From positions 1-34,511 of the forward strand of contig JAGLYR010000176.1 of the NCBI GenBank assembly GCA_023132135.1: a stretch of 34,511 nt of DNA, written 5' to 3'. Position 1 is the stretch's first letter. The number at the start of each line of letters is the position of its first letter. The notes below the pieces were generated by a model that saw only the letters and a list, made by a program, of their open reading frames with translations, searched no databases and was not told the origin of the DNA. Both the position numbers and the translations under genes were made by a program. Below, piece by piece: positions 16,050 to 25,411 of the stretch. Source of the DNA: Candidatus Eiseniibacteriota bacterium (GTDB lineage: Bacteria; Arandabacterota; Arandabacteria; JAGLYR01).

Positions 16050-17132
16050 CTAGCGTGCCAGAACGGAACGATACAAATCAGCGTGTTGCTCGGCGATCTG
16101 GTCCCAGGCATAGTCGCGGATGACGCGCTCACGGGCCTTGGAGCCGAGTTCCAGCATCTCATCGGGGTGTTCAAAACACCATACGAGCTTGTCCCTGAGA
16201 TCGTCGGCGTCTCCGGAGTGGAAGGAAACCCCCACACCCTCGGCGGCCTCGAGATTCTCGGGGATGTCGCTGAACAGGATGGGTTTGCCGTAGCTCATTG
16301 CTTCGAGAAGCGTGATGGGCAGGCCCTCGATCTGGGAGGGAAGAACAAACAGGCGGCAGTTCTCGTACAGTTGCTGAAGCGCTGCGCCGTACTGGTAGCC
16401 CAGGAGGCGCACGCGGTCGTTCAGGAGGCCCTCCAGGCGATCCACGTACTCGGACGTGTGGGAGCTGCCGCCGGCGATGGCCACCTTGAGATTGCTCTGG
16501 ATTCCCTGGAATGCCTCGATGAGTGTGTGGGCCCCCTTGGTGGGGACAAGACGCCCGACGTACAGAACGTATCCGTCAGGGGAAAGATCCATCTTAGCGA
16601 GTTCATCGTGCCCGCCGGGCTCCATCACATTGACGCCGTTGGGAATGTAGGTCACTTCCCGCCCATACCTCTTCTGGTAGTACGCCCTCAGGGTCTTGGA
16701 GACGGAAATCGCTCCGTCGGCCCACCGTACGAACACGCGCTCGGCCCACTGGGACATGGCCTTGGCGGCAGGCCCCCACTTTTCTCTCCGGTAGGCCTGG
16801 CCGTGGGACGTCACCACTACCTTGCCGCCGAGCTTGGCCAGAGGTGTAAGGATCGCAGGGTCCACGCTGTGAATGTGAATGATGTCCACCCTGCGAAGGA
16901 AGAGAAGATGGAGAATACAGAGGAAGGTGTGGACGATCATCTCCACGTGTTTCTGATTGATGGTTGGAAGACAGATGATCTCAACGCCCCGGTATTCCTT
17001 CCGGGGTGGCGTGTAGCTGGATCGGCAGAGCACCAGAACCTCGAAACCGAGGGAGACGAGGCGAGTGGCGAGTTCCTCCACGTGGCGTTCCACGCCACCG
17101 TAGGTTGCAGGAACTCCCCGGTGGCCGATCAT
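16050..17132 (-). CDS. GT4-type glycosyltransferase
   Basis: MIGHRGVPATYGGVERHVEELATRLVSLGFEVLVLCR...PNGVNVMEPGG...YVGRLVPTKGAHTLIEAF...SQIEGLPITLLEAMSYGKPILFSD. Start at ATG 17132, not the ORF-track start that runs into the radical SAM gene. Confidence 0.9.
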   Translation of the reverse strand: MIGHRGVPATYGGVERHVEELATRLVSLGFEVLVLCRSSYTPPRKEYRGVEIICLPTINQKHVEMIVHTFLCILHLLFLRRVDIIHIHSVDPAILTPLAKLGGKVVVTSHGQAYRREKWGPAAKAMSQWAERVFVRWADGAISVSKTLRAYYQKRYGREVTYIPNGVNVMEPGGHDELAKMDLSPDGYVLYVGRLVPTKGAHTLIEAFQGIQSNLKVAIAGGSSHTSEYVDRLEGLLNDRVRLLGYQYGAALQQLYENCRLFVLPSQIEGLPITLLEAMSYGKPILFSDIPENLEAAEGVGVSFHSGDADDLRDKLVWCFEHPDEMLELGSKARERVIRDYAWDQIAEQHADLYRSVLAR

Positions 17133-17152
17133 GGCTACCCGGATCTTCCGCT

Positions 17153-18145
17153 CTAACTGTTCTCGTTGCAACGGATCTCCTTGCCCATCATCAGCCGGAG
17201 CTTGTTCTCGATGATCCACTTGGTGGGGGTCCAGATATGGCGCCGCATTGCCGGCCCGGCGGTCCCGACCATCCAGCAGTTCATTGGGCAGTTCTTGACC
17301 TTCTCCCGGATTTCCCTGGCCCGATCCCCGCTCCAGATTTCCTCGAAGGTCTGTTCCCGGAGGTTCCCCATGGATTCCTCCATCATGTTGCAGGGGAAGA
17401 CCTCGCCGTAGGGATCGAGGAAAAACATGTCGGTCCCGGCAGTGCAGGGAAGAAGCCGGTCCTTGCCCCGGACAAAGCGAGTGAGTCCATAGTTGAAATA
17501 GCCCCGGTACCACTGCTTCGGTTTCCAGGACTTCAGGAAGCGGGTAATCAGCTTCTCGAACTCTCGTACGATCATGTCGGGGTTCTCAAAGGCGTTGCTC
17601 ATCTTGTGGAAATAGAAGGAATTGTGCGTCGCTGCCGTTGCGAATTCCATGTCCAGCCCGCTGGCCAGAGCAAAGAGCTCCATGATGTCCCCGGCATTCC
17701 GGTCGGACACCGTGATGGCAAACCCGATGTCTTTTACGCCCATCTCCTTGAGCTTCAGGAGAGTCCGAAGACCGTGGTCGAAGCCGTCCTTGATGCCGCG
17801 GAGGTCGTCGTTGGCCGAGGCGAGCCCCTCGAGGCTGACACGGATAACCACTTCCGGGAACTTGCCGGCGATGTCGATGATGCGATCGGTGAAATAGCCG
17901 TTGGTGCTGATCTCGCACCGCCGGGTCTTCTTTGAGATTACCGCAATGACGTCATCGATGTCCTTCCGGAGCATGGGTTCGCCGCCGGTAACGTTGACCC
18001 TGCCCAGTCGGGCGGGGAGTTTCTCGATGATCTCGGGCGGAATCTCGTCCTTGGGGTCGGACGGGTGTTGCCACGTGTTGCACATGTAGCAACGCGCGTT
18101 GCAGCGGTAGGTGACGATGACAGCACCATCGAGAGACTGGAACAC
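17153..18145 (-). CDS. Radical SAM protein with SPASM-type C-terminal Cys motifs
   Basis: VTYRCNARCYMCNTW (CxxxCxxC), NVTGGEPMLRKD, C-terminal LLPCTAGTDMFFLDPYGEVFPCNMMEESMGNLREQTFEEIWSG...CPMNCW. Confidence 0.9.
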   Translation of the reverse strand: MFQSLDGAVIVTYRCNARCYMCNTWQHPSDPKDEIPPEIIEKLPARLGRVNVTGGEPMLRKDIDDVIAVISKKTRRCEISTNGYFTDRIIDIAGKFPEVVIRVSLEGLASANDDLRGIKDGFDHGLRTLLKLKEMGVKDIGFAITVSDRNAGDIMELFALASGLDMEFATAATHNSFYFHKMSNAFENPDMIVREFEKLITRFLKSWKPKQWYRGYFNYGLTRFVRGKDRLLPCTAGTDMFFLDPYGEVFPCNMMEESMGNLREQTFEEIWSGDRAREIREKVKNCPMNCWMVGTAGPAMRRHIWTPTKWIIENKLRLMMGKEIRCNENS

Positions 18146-18224
18146 TCAGGGACCCCTTTCATGTCATGATTGAGCTTGATTCATCATACACGGCTGGTTT
18201 AGTCAAGTCAACCAGACCCGCGGG

Positions 18225-19460
18225 CTACCCGCTTGGCTTCAGCACGGATTGGTACACGGTATTCAGACGTTGCCAGTGGGCCTGCGGGCTCCATTCGGTC
18301 TCTGCCTTCGCCCTTCCACTGGCGCCGAGACGGACCGCTAACTCTCTATCGGCAAGCAACGTACCCAACTTTTCCGCCAAATCGCCGGCGTCTCCCGCAC
18401 GGAAGAGGAGACCGTCCTCGTTCTCGGTCACAAGATCCGGAATCGCGCCAATCCGCGAGGCCAGCATCGGTTTTCCGAGGGCAAACGCCTCCATCACAGC
18501 GAAAGGGAAATTCTCGTACCAAATTGAAGGTAGAATCAGGCATCGGGCCCTCGATGCCAGCTCCCGGACCTCTTCCCGGGTTTTCAGGCCCACGAACCGG
18601 ACCCCGGAGATCCCTCTTCTGGCCACCGTCGCTTCCATCTCCTCCCGGAGGGGGCCATCGCCCGCAATCCGCAGGTCCCCGCTGCCGAGCCGAGCCTTGG
18701 CCTCGATGAGCGTCCGGAGCCCCTTTTCTTCGGCAAGGCGGCCCGCAAAGAGGGCAAACCCTTCATCCTGGTCCGTCGGTTTGAATCTGTCCAGTTCCAT
18801 GAAATGGGGGACGACCGTGACTTTGGTCGAAGGGAAACGGTGTTCAACCAGTTTCCGGGCAAGAAATCGGCTCGGGGCGATGAAGTGGTCCACTCTGGAG
18901 TAAACCCGCTGCCGGCGGTGCGCGTAGGCCTCGACTGCGGCGGCGAGACTCGCGCCCATGGAATCCCGTTTGCAGCGCCTGAGGGGAGCGCGGTAGAAGC
19001 GGCCCGGCCTGCAGGCCTCGCAGATCTCGCCCCTGCAGTAGAAGTGGGTGTTTGGGCATATGGGCACGTAGTCATGGAGCGTCCAGACGATGGGTACGCC
19101 CGCGGATCGTAGAGGGCCGATGATGGATGGTGTGAGGTGGCGGTGGATTCCCTGGAAGTGAGCCAGGTCGGGGCGGATCTCGGCGAGCAGTCGCTCCAGG
19201 GCTTCGCGGGCTTCGCGCGAAGAGATGGCCCGGCGGAGAACGCGAACGGCGGCGCGCAGTCCCCCCCTTGACTCCAGCTGGTCGTAGTCCACGGCCGGGG
19301 CGAAGTACGTGTCGTACTCCGATGGCAGATTCAGGGGGTGCCGGGTGGCAAACGGGATCACCCTGTGCCCCTTGGATTCCAGGAGCCGAGTCAGGGCAAA
19401 GGTGTATGTGCAGTCGCCGCCCCGCTCGTAGTGGAAGCTATTGGCCATGAGAATCTGCAC
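18225..19460 (-). CDS. GT4-type glycosyltransferase
   Basis: VQILMANSFHYERGGDCTYTFALTRLLESKGH...FAGRLAEEKGLRTLIEAKARLGSGDLRIAGDGPLREEMEA...SIWYENFPFAVMEAFALGKPMLASR. GTG start 19460 with GAGGGG upstream. Confidence 0.9.
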   Translation of the reverse strand: MQILMANSFHYERGGDCTYTFALTRLLESKGHRVIPFATRHPLNLPSEYDTYFAPAVDYDQLESRGGLRAAVRVLRRAISSREAREALERLLAEIRPDLAHFQGIHRHLTPSIIGPLRSAGVPIVWTLHDYVPICPNTHFYCRGEICEACRPGRFYRAPLRRCKRDSMGASLAAAVEAYAHRRQRVYSRVDHFIAPSRFLARKLVEHRFPSTKVTVVPHFMELDRFKPTDQDEGFALFAGRLAEEKGLRTLIEAKARLGSGDLRIAGDGPLREEMEATVARRGISGVRFVGLKTREEVRELASRARCLILPSIWYENFPFAVMEAFALGKPMLASRIGAIPDLVTENEDGLLFRAGDAGDLAEKLGTLLADRELAVRLGASGRAKAETEWSPQAHWQRLNTVYQSVLKPSG

Positions 19461-19551
19461 GGATCCATCCCCTCTGTCTTCCCCGGACACGCGGTGTACA
19501 AGTAATCGGCAGAACGACACAACTGCTTTAGTGCTCGTCAGTTAGGCACAG

Positions 19552-19579
19552 CCTGTTTCCTGCTGTCTGCTGCCTGTTT
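19552..19579 (+). repeat. Heptanucleotide array, 4 units (CCTGTTT CCTGCTG TCTGCTG CCTGTTT)
   Basis: Direct reading. Confidence 0.75.
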
Positions 19580-19592
19580 CCCCATATTCCCA

Positions 19593-20324
19593 CTAAAGGC
19601 CCAGTTTTTTCCACACGAGCTGCCGGATTTCCGCCTGGACCTCGACGGGGGATCCGCCGGCATCCACCATTTCCATCCCGAGGGCGTCGGCCATTTGCAG
19701 GTAGAGATCTCTTCGCTCTGCGAGGTATTCCTCCGGTGTCCCGTCGTCCTTGCGGGCGGCGCCCAACTTGGGGCTCAGATCCAAGAGGATAACAAGATCG
19801 GGTTTCCGGAAAAGCTTGAGGAGGGGTTCCTTCAGAAGGGTGTCCGGGGGCACATCAAGGTTGACAGAGAGGTCAATCAGAGTGTCGTAGACATAACGGT
19901 CGGCCACGACTGTTTTTCCCATCAGCATGGGAATCCGGACTTTGATGAAGATCTGGGAGGAGTGCTCCAGCAGGGCGAAGTTCTTCCAGAGGTTCGCCTG
20001 AAAGCGGCCGCGGAGGATTGTCCTCTTGGAGTCGGTGAAGCCCCGGTAATCCTCCTCGGCGACACCCCTGCGACGGACGATCGCCCGGCCGAGGCGCCTG
20101 GCGGGCAGCATGAGGATGGGTTTCCAGCGGGCCCAGGCGTGGATGGCATCCACATCCTGTTGCTGAAGAGATTCGGCCAGCGCTCCGGCCTGGGTCGATT
20201 TTCCGGATCCGTCAATTCCGAGGAGGCAGATCAGGGTTCCACCCCGCCGCACCCGGGCTCCCGTCCGTCGCCGCACCCGTCGCCCGACGTTCAGATCGGC
20301 TGCCGCTACGTTGTCCTGGATCAT
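19593..20324 (-). CDS. Thymidylate kinase-like P-loop kinase
   Basis: GTLICLLGIDGSGKSTQAGALAESLQ (Walker A), TVVADRYVYDTLIDLSVNLD (DRY), DLVILLDLSP. ATG overlaps the upstream stop (ATGA) at 20321..20324. Confidence 0.85.
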   Translation of the reverse strand: MIQDNVAAADLNVGRRVRRRTGARVRRGGTLICLLGIDGSGKSTQAGALAESLQQQDVDAIHAWARWKPILMLPARRLGRAIVRRRGVAEEDYRGFTDSKRTILRGRFQANLWKNFALLEHSSQIFIKVRIPMLMGKTVVADRYVYDTLIDLSVNLDVPPDTLLKEPLLKLFRKPDLVILLDLSPKLGAARKDDGTPEEYLAERRDLYLQMADALGMEMVDAGGSPVEVQAEIRQLVWKKLGL

Positions 20325-21379
20325 GACGCACCCCCGCCCGGAAGCATTCCCCACTTCTCCAGGGTTTCCGTGAGCCTGGCCGCGATCTGATCCCAACTGA
20401 AGGGCATGATCTGCTCGCGGGTGGACACGATGATCTTCCTTCTCACGTTTTCCAGGAGAGCAGGGATTTCCGTCACCTCGTCAAAGTACCAGATTCCCCC
20501 TCCTTCTGGAAAGTGGATAGGGAGAGCGCCGAATCGTGTGCTCAGGACGGGCAGGTTCGTGGCCATCGCTTCCAGAACGGAGAGGGGCATCTCCATGGCA
20601 GCCTGGTCCGAGTTGACCGGAAAAAGGTAGCAATCAGCGGCTTGGTAGTAATGCTCGATATCAGGAATCCGTTTCCGGATGACCATGGCCCCGGCCTGCT
20701 CCAGCTCGGCGGCCAGATCGTCATCCTGTTCGGTTGATGTACTTCCGATGAGGATCGGGCGGCAGGACGGTTCCTCGCAGAGCGCGCTCATGAAGGCGAC
20801 GTTTCTCTGCCTTCGGATATGGCCCACGTGGAGTACAGCGAAATCAGGTTCTTCCAGCCCAATGGAGCGGCGGAGCCACAACCTCTCCTGCGGACGCACG
20901 GGTTTGAACCGGTCGGTATCCACGCCGCTGGGAAGTGTGCCTTTGGGGATGTTGTCGGGACCGTCCGAAATGGAGGAGGAGTCCTGCGCCAGGAGCGCGT
21001 CCGGATGGAACCTCTGCATGATCTTGTAATCCAGCGACCCGTGGCGGCGGGGCTGGAGAGCCAGCATGACCACTGGAGCCCGGGAATACAGGCGCCCGAG
21101 TACCCACGATCGCAGGTATGATCCGACAGTGGAAGATGCCAGCGGGACATAGAGGACAACATCGGGCGAGTGTTGAGCGATCGTCCGCCTGAGTTTCCTG
21201 CTGAGGAGCAGGCGGTTTGTCTTCACTCCCCCCGGTGTGCGGGCGCCCGTGTCCAGGCCGATGGCGCGCACATCGTGTTCCCTGCCGAGGGCCTCGGAGA
21301 GAGCAAACACGAAGTTCCTCATGCCCTCGTCCTGAGTCCCGCCCAGTCCCTCGGACAACACGCAGATCTTCTGCCTCAC
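20321..21379 (-). CDS. GT4-like glycosyltransferase
   Basis: GLGGTQDEGMRNFVFALSEALGREHDV...LHVGHIRRQRNVAFMSALC...ADCYLFPVNSDQAAMEMPLSVLEAMATNLPVLSTRFG. GTG start overlapping the previous stop (GTGA). Confidence 0.85.
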   Translation of the reverse strand: MRQKICVLSEGLGGTQDEGMRNFVFALSEALGREHDVRAIGLDTGARTPGGVKTNRLLLSRKLRRTIAQHSPDVVLYVPLASSTVGSYLRSWVLGRLYSRAPVVMLALQPRRHGSLDYKIMQRFHPDALLAQDSSSISDGPDNIPKGTLPSGVDTDRFKPVRPQERLWLRRSIGLEEPDFAVLHVGHIRRQRNVAFMSALCEEPSCRPILIGSTSTEQDDDLAAELEQAGAMVIRKRIPDIEHYYQAADCYLFPVNSDQAAMEMPLSVLEAMATNLPVLSTRFGALPIHFPEGGGIWYFDEVTEIPALLENVRRKIIVSTREQIMPFSWDQIAARLTETLEKWGMLPGGGAS

Positions 21380-22521
21380 GTCGCGGATCCTCCACCCTTT
21401 TCCGCCAGCAGTTGACGGTAGAACTGCTCGCGCCCGCGCACGGTTTTTTGGATGGAAAAGAGATCCTCAGCCCTGCTCCTTGCAGCTCGACCCATCCGCG
21501 TACGGAGCTCCGGGTCATCGAGAAGGCGAATGAGCGCCTCTGCCAGGGCGTCTGCATCGCCCACGTCGAACAGATAGCCCGTCTCCTGATGAGCGACAAT
21601 GTCGGAAAGAGCTCCGACCCTTGTGGTTACCGTTGGGTTGCCACACGCCATAGCTTCCAGGATCGAAATGGGGAAGGTTTCTCGAAACGGGTACGACGAA
21701 AGAACATTGATATCGGTGAGGCGGAGAAGGTCGGGAAGATCCCGGCGGCGGCCGAGGAAATGCACCGCATCGGCCAGCCCTTTCTTCTTCGTCATCTCTT
21801 CCAGTTTCTCTCGATCCGGCCCTTCTCCGATCACGATAAACGCGGCGTTGGGGTGCTTGTTGACTACGCGTGCGGCCGCGGTCAGAAAAACGTCGTGCCC
21901 CTTGTCCGGGTACAGCGAAGCAACGATAGCCACTACCGGGCTTCCTTCGGCGATGCCGAGAGCCTCCCTCAGATTCCCGGGGGGCGACCCTGGTGAAAAG
22001 GCGTCAACATCCACGCCGTTCCACAGAACCACAATCCTGTCCGGATCCAGTTGTTCCTGATGAATAAGGAGATCTCGATGTACGCTGGCCAGGGCGACAG
22101 TCCTGTCGATGCGACCCATGGAAATCCGGGCCGGCCACTCCACCAGGCGGGACCTGCCGACTCGAGCCGTCGCGTGGACAGACACGACCTTCACCGGGAC
22201 TTTCGCCAGATCGGCCGCCAGGGCGCCGAGGAACACCGTGTTCCGCTGCAGGTCTGTGTCCAGAACGGAGATGTTCTCCCTTCTCATGATGGATGCCAGC
22301 CGCAACAACCCGAAGGGATCCAGTTTCCATTTCTGGACCCGGGTGTGCACGGGGATTCCCGCGTCTAGGAACTCGGACTCCAGCGGGCCACCGCTCTTCA
22401 GGCACGCAATGACGGGACGGAAGGATTCCTTGTCCATCTCCCGAACAATAGACAGCAGGTGGGTCTCGAACCCTCCGACGGGCAGCGAGTTAGTGAGGAA
22501 AAGAACTCCGACTGGATCCAT
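21376..22521 (-). CDS. GT4-type glycosyltransferase, paralogue of the adjacent upstream gene
   Basis: MDPVGVLFLTNSLPVGGFETHLLSIVREMDKESF...NGVDVDAFSPGSPPGNLREALGI...ISILEAMACGNPTVTTRVGAL. ATG 22521 preferred over TTG 22530. Confidence 0.92.
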   Translation of the reverse strand: MDPVGVLFLTNSLPVGGFETHLLSIVREMDKESFRPVIACLKSGGPLESEFLDAGIPVHTRVQKWKLDPFGLLRLASIMRRENISVLDTDLQRNTVFLGALAADLAKVPVKVVSVHATARVGRSRLVEWPARISMGRIDRTVALASVHRDLLIHQEQLDPDRIVVLWNGVDVDAFSPGSPPGNLREALGIAEGSPVVAIVASLYPDKGHDVFLTAAARVVNKHPNAAFIVIGEGPDREKLEEMTKKKGLADAVHFLGRRRDLPDLLRLTDINVLSSYPFRETFPISILEAMACGNPTVTTRVGALSDIVAHQETGYLFDVGDADALAEALIRLLDDPELRTRMGRAARSRAEDLFSIQKTVRGREQFYRQLLAEKGGGSAT

Positions 22522-22526
22522 GTTTC

Positions 22527-23657
22527 TCAACTTTCCGTCTTCTGCTTCACGAGTTCCCGGTACACGTTTTCACGTCTGCGAGTGACCTTGTCCATACTGT
22601 AGGTCTCTTCGGCTCTTCGGCGGGAAGCCTCTCCCGTTTTTTTTCTCAGAGCCGGATTGCCCATAAGGCGGGCGATTGCCTGCGCCAACTCCGTACCGTC
22701 CCCGACGTCCACCAGGAACCCCGTTTCCCCATCCACCACCATTTCCGGCATCGCACCGACTCGGGTCGAGACCGTCGGAATCCCGCAGGCCATGGCCTCC
22801 AGGGCGGAGATGGGTGCGGCCTCCCAGTGGGAGGAGAGCACGTTCACATCGATAATCGTGAGAAGATCGGGCATGTCTCGCCTTCGGCCAAGGAAATGGA
22901 CCGCGCTGTCCAATCCCATCTCCCGCACCTGTGTCTCGAGATGCTCACGCTCCGGACCTTCCCCGATCACGAGAAAGTGCGCGTTCCGTTGCATCTCCAG
23001 AACCTTGGCCGCGGCCTCGAAGAACAGAGCGTGTCTCTTGAGCGGGAGGAGCGAAGCAACGATGGCGGCGACGGGCGAATCTCCCGGAATCCCCAATTCC
23101 TCACGGAGATCGGCCCTCGGTGCGCGCGGGCTGAACTGCTCCGTGTCCACTCCGTTGGGCAGCACGATGACCTTCTCCGGGTCCACTCTTTCCTCGTCGA
23201 CGAGCTGCTTCCGGTGATCCTCGAAAAGGGCAATGACTCGATCGATTCGTCCCATGACCATGCGCGCCGGCCATTCGATGATTCCCGGCCGTTCCACACG
23301 GACGACGAGGTGGACGGAGACAACTGCAGCGCGGACGCCGGCGACGCGGGCAGCGAGGGTTCCCAGCAGGATTGTGTTGCGCATGACATCCGTGTCGAGG
23401 AGATGGATTCGCTCCCTCTTCATGATCCGGACCAGTCTCACCAACCCCATGGGGTCCAGGCGGTGTCTCTGGAGACGTGTGTAGACCGGGATCCCGGTCG
23501 CGCGGAATTCCTCCTCCAGGGGGCCGCCATCTTTCAGGCAGCAGAGCACGGGGTGGAAGGATTCCTTGTCGAGTTTCCTGACAATGGAGAGGAGATGGGT
23601 CTCGAAACCGCCGACCGGGAGCCAGTTGGTGAGGAAGAGAATGCCGATCCTGTCCAT
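22527..23657 (-). CDS. GT4-type glycosyltransferase, paralogue of the adjacent downstream gene
   Basis: MDRIGILFLTNWLPVGGFETHLLSIVRKLDKESFHPVLCCLKDGGPL...NGVDTEQFSPRAPRADLREELGIPG...ISALEAMACGIPTVSTRVGAMPEMV. Confidence 0.92.
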   Translation of the reverse strand: MDRIGILFLTNWLPVGGFETHLLSIVRKLDKESFHPVLCCLKDGGPLEEEFRATGIPVYTRLQRHRLDPMGLVRLVRIMKRERIHLLDTDVMRNTILLGTLAARVAGVRAAVVSVHLVVRVERPGIIEWPARMVMGRIDRVIALFEDHRKQLVDEERVDPEKVIVLPNGVDTEQFSPRAPRADLREELGIPGDSPVAAIVASLLPLKRHALFFEAAAKVLEMQRNAHFLVIGEGPEREHLETQVREMGLDSAVHFLGRRRDMPDLLTIIDVNVLSSHWEAAPISALEAMACGIPTVSTRVGAMPEMVVDGETGFLVDVGDGTELAQAIARLMGNPALRKKTGEASRRRAEETYSMDKVTRRRENVYRELVKQKTES

Positions 23658-23683
23658 AGGGGGGATTCCTCTCCTGTCGCGGG

Positions 23684-25255
23684 CTAGAGATTGCCCTCGA
23701 TTTGCCACTCTATCCCCGTGACCTCGCTCGCGTCAATGATGGTGATGATTTCGGCCGAGTCGGGGTCGGCGGTTCCGGGGTAGTAGGAGTAGGTCCGGTC
23801 CTCGCCCACGTAGTAGCGCACACCAATGATCAAGTCTCCATCCGGCAACCCTGCAATCTCAAACGAGCCGTCGGACTCCGTTCGCCAATCGCCGGGGACA
23901 CTCCAGTCCGTGCTGATGCTGGTAATGAGGAGATCGACGTTCTCAACTCCCGCCCCGGTGGCATCGAAGACACGGCCCCGGATCACGCCGCCTTTCTCCA
24001 GTGTCACTTCGATATCCACGATCTCCCCGTCTTCGGCGACGATGATGGGTGTAGCGGTCTCCCGATTGGCGGCGCGGTCGTACCACTGGGGTCGCCACGC
24101 CTCACCGGCGTGCGGCAAGATGCTCAGGTAGTACGCACCCGGCTCCAAACCTGAGAAAGCAAAAACAACATCGTTTCGTAGGAAGTAGGAATCAAGAAAG
24201 TCGTCAGGCTCCCCACGATAGAGGCTCAAGTACGCCGAGGAAATTTCCCACAAGGCCGATTCCGCGACGTGACCGACAATGCAACTGAGAACGATAGGAT
24301 TGACGTCAATCACGATTCCGGATCCGACATGGAACAGCTCTGCCTCCTCGAAACTGCTCCCACCCACCCAACCAGAATGATCCCCGTGCCGGTACCAAAG
24401 ACAGACCTGTCCAGGAGCAAACATCGGAACTGCGAAGGCCCCCTGATGGTCGACACGCTGCCGGGCAGTGACTCTCTTCTCGATGTCGTAGACGTAGACC
24501 GACGGTGTCCGAAGACCCGCCTCAATCCAGCATCCCTGGACAATTCCCTGCAGGTAACCGGGGACCGGCAGGGCGCCGCGCCATAGTGTGGCCTCGCGGG
24601 CCCGGACAGTGAACGTGTCTGCATCCTCAACAACTAACGTGTGCTCAAGCCACATCAGCGATTCCGTGGAGGCATCATAGTATGGATTGACTTCGACGTG
24701 GATATTGTAGGTGCCGGGCGGTATGGTCGGGAACGAAAATGACAACGCGGGCGAATCCACGAAGCGAGTACCCCTGGCCACCCGGTTACCGCCGTCTATG
24801 CCATGCGCCGCACAGGTGATAGCCGCTCCTTCAAGTCCGGGAGGGACGTCCATCTCGATATCAAGCGCGCCCAGAACGAAATCGGCGGTAGCAACCGCTC
24901 CTCGTGTTACAGCCAACGTGTCCGCCTCTGCGCGGACGCATGTCGGTCCGAGGCCAGAGAACCACATGGGATATATCTCATATGAGGGCAGCGCCGAGAG
25001 GAGGTAGCTGCCTGCAGGGAGGGCAAAGACGAATCGTCCGGTAGAATCGCTCACCGTCTCGGCCCTGAGGCGATACCCGGGGGTCGCATCCACTGACTCG
25101 ACGTAGATTCTGCTTCCCACGACGGGGCCGTTGGCGCTCAGGATCCGGCCGACGATTCTGCCGTCGGCACACGGAGCGCAGGTGTTGTCGCCGTCGCAGC
25201 CGAGCAGGAGGCCTGCCAGCAGAAGGGCGGCGAACACACCCATATGACACTTCAT
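23684..25255 (-). CDS. Lipoprotein with carboxypeptidase regulatory-like / Ig-like repeats
   Basis: Lipobox LLLAGLLLGCDGD; repeats such as GRIVGRILSANGPVVGSRIYVESVD...DSTGRFVFALPAGSYLLSALP and GGVIRGRVFDATGAGVENVDLLITS...ESDGSFEIAGLPDGDLIIGV. Confidence 0.82.
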   Translation of the reverse strand: MKCHMGVFAALLLAGLLLGCDGDNTCAPCADGRIVGRILSANGPVVGSRIYVESVDATPGYRLRAETVSDSTGRFVFALPAGSYLLSALPSYEIYPMWFSGLGPTCVRAEADTLAVTRGAVATADFVLGALDIEMDVPPGLEGAAITCAAHGIDGGNRVARGTRFVDSPALSFSFPTIPPGTYNIHVEVNPYYDASTESLMWLEHTLVVEDADTFTVRAREATLWRGALPVPGYLQGIVQGCWIEAGLRTPSVYVYDIEKRVTARQRVDHQGAFAVPMFAPGQVCLWYRHGDHSGWVGGSSFEEAELFHVGSGIVIDVNPIVLSCIVGHVAESALWEISSAYLSLYRGEPDDFLDSYFLRNDVVFAFSGLEPGAYYLSILPHAGEAWRPQWYDRAANRETATPIIVAEDGEIVDIEVTLEKGGVIRGRVFDATGAGVENVDLLITSISTDWSVPGDWRTESDGSFEIAGLPDGDLIIGVRYYVGEDRTYSYYPGTADPDSAEIITIIDASEVTGIEWQIEGNL

Positions 25256-25411
25256 GTCGACCTCCTTAATGTGGGATCCCTATGATCGCGCAAGGACAGC
25301 CTTGGGTCAACATGCCACTACTCCAACACTCGGGAATGGTGATGCAGGGTTTCGCCTTGCGTGGTACGATCGCAGTCGTTCCCGGAACAGGACTGAGAGA
25401 TCGGATGGATC

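Noticed and set aside
16050-23657. RiPP/secondary metabolite cluster because of the radical SAM/SPASM protein
   Set aside because: No precursor peptide, LanB/LanC or protease partner identified; the neighbourhood is glycosyltransferases.
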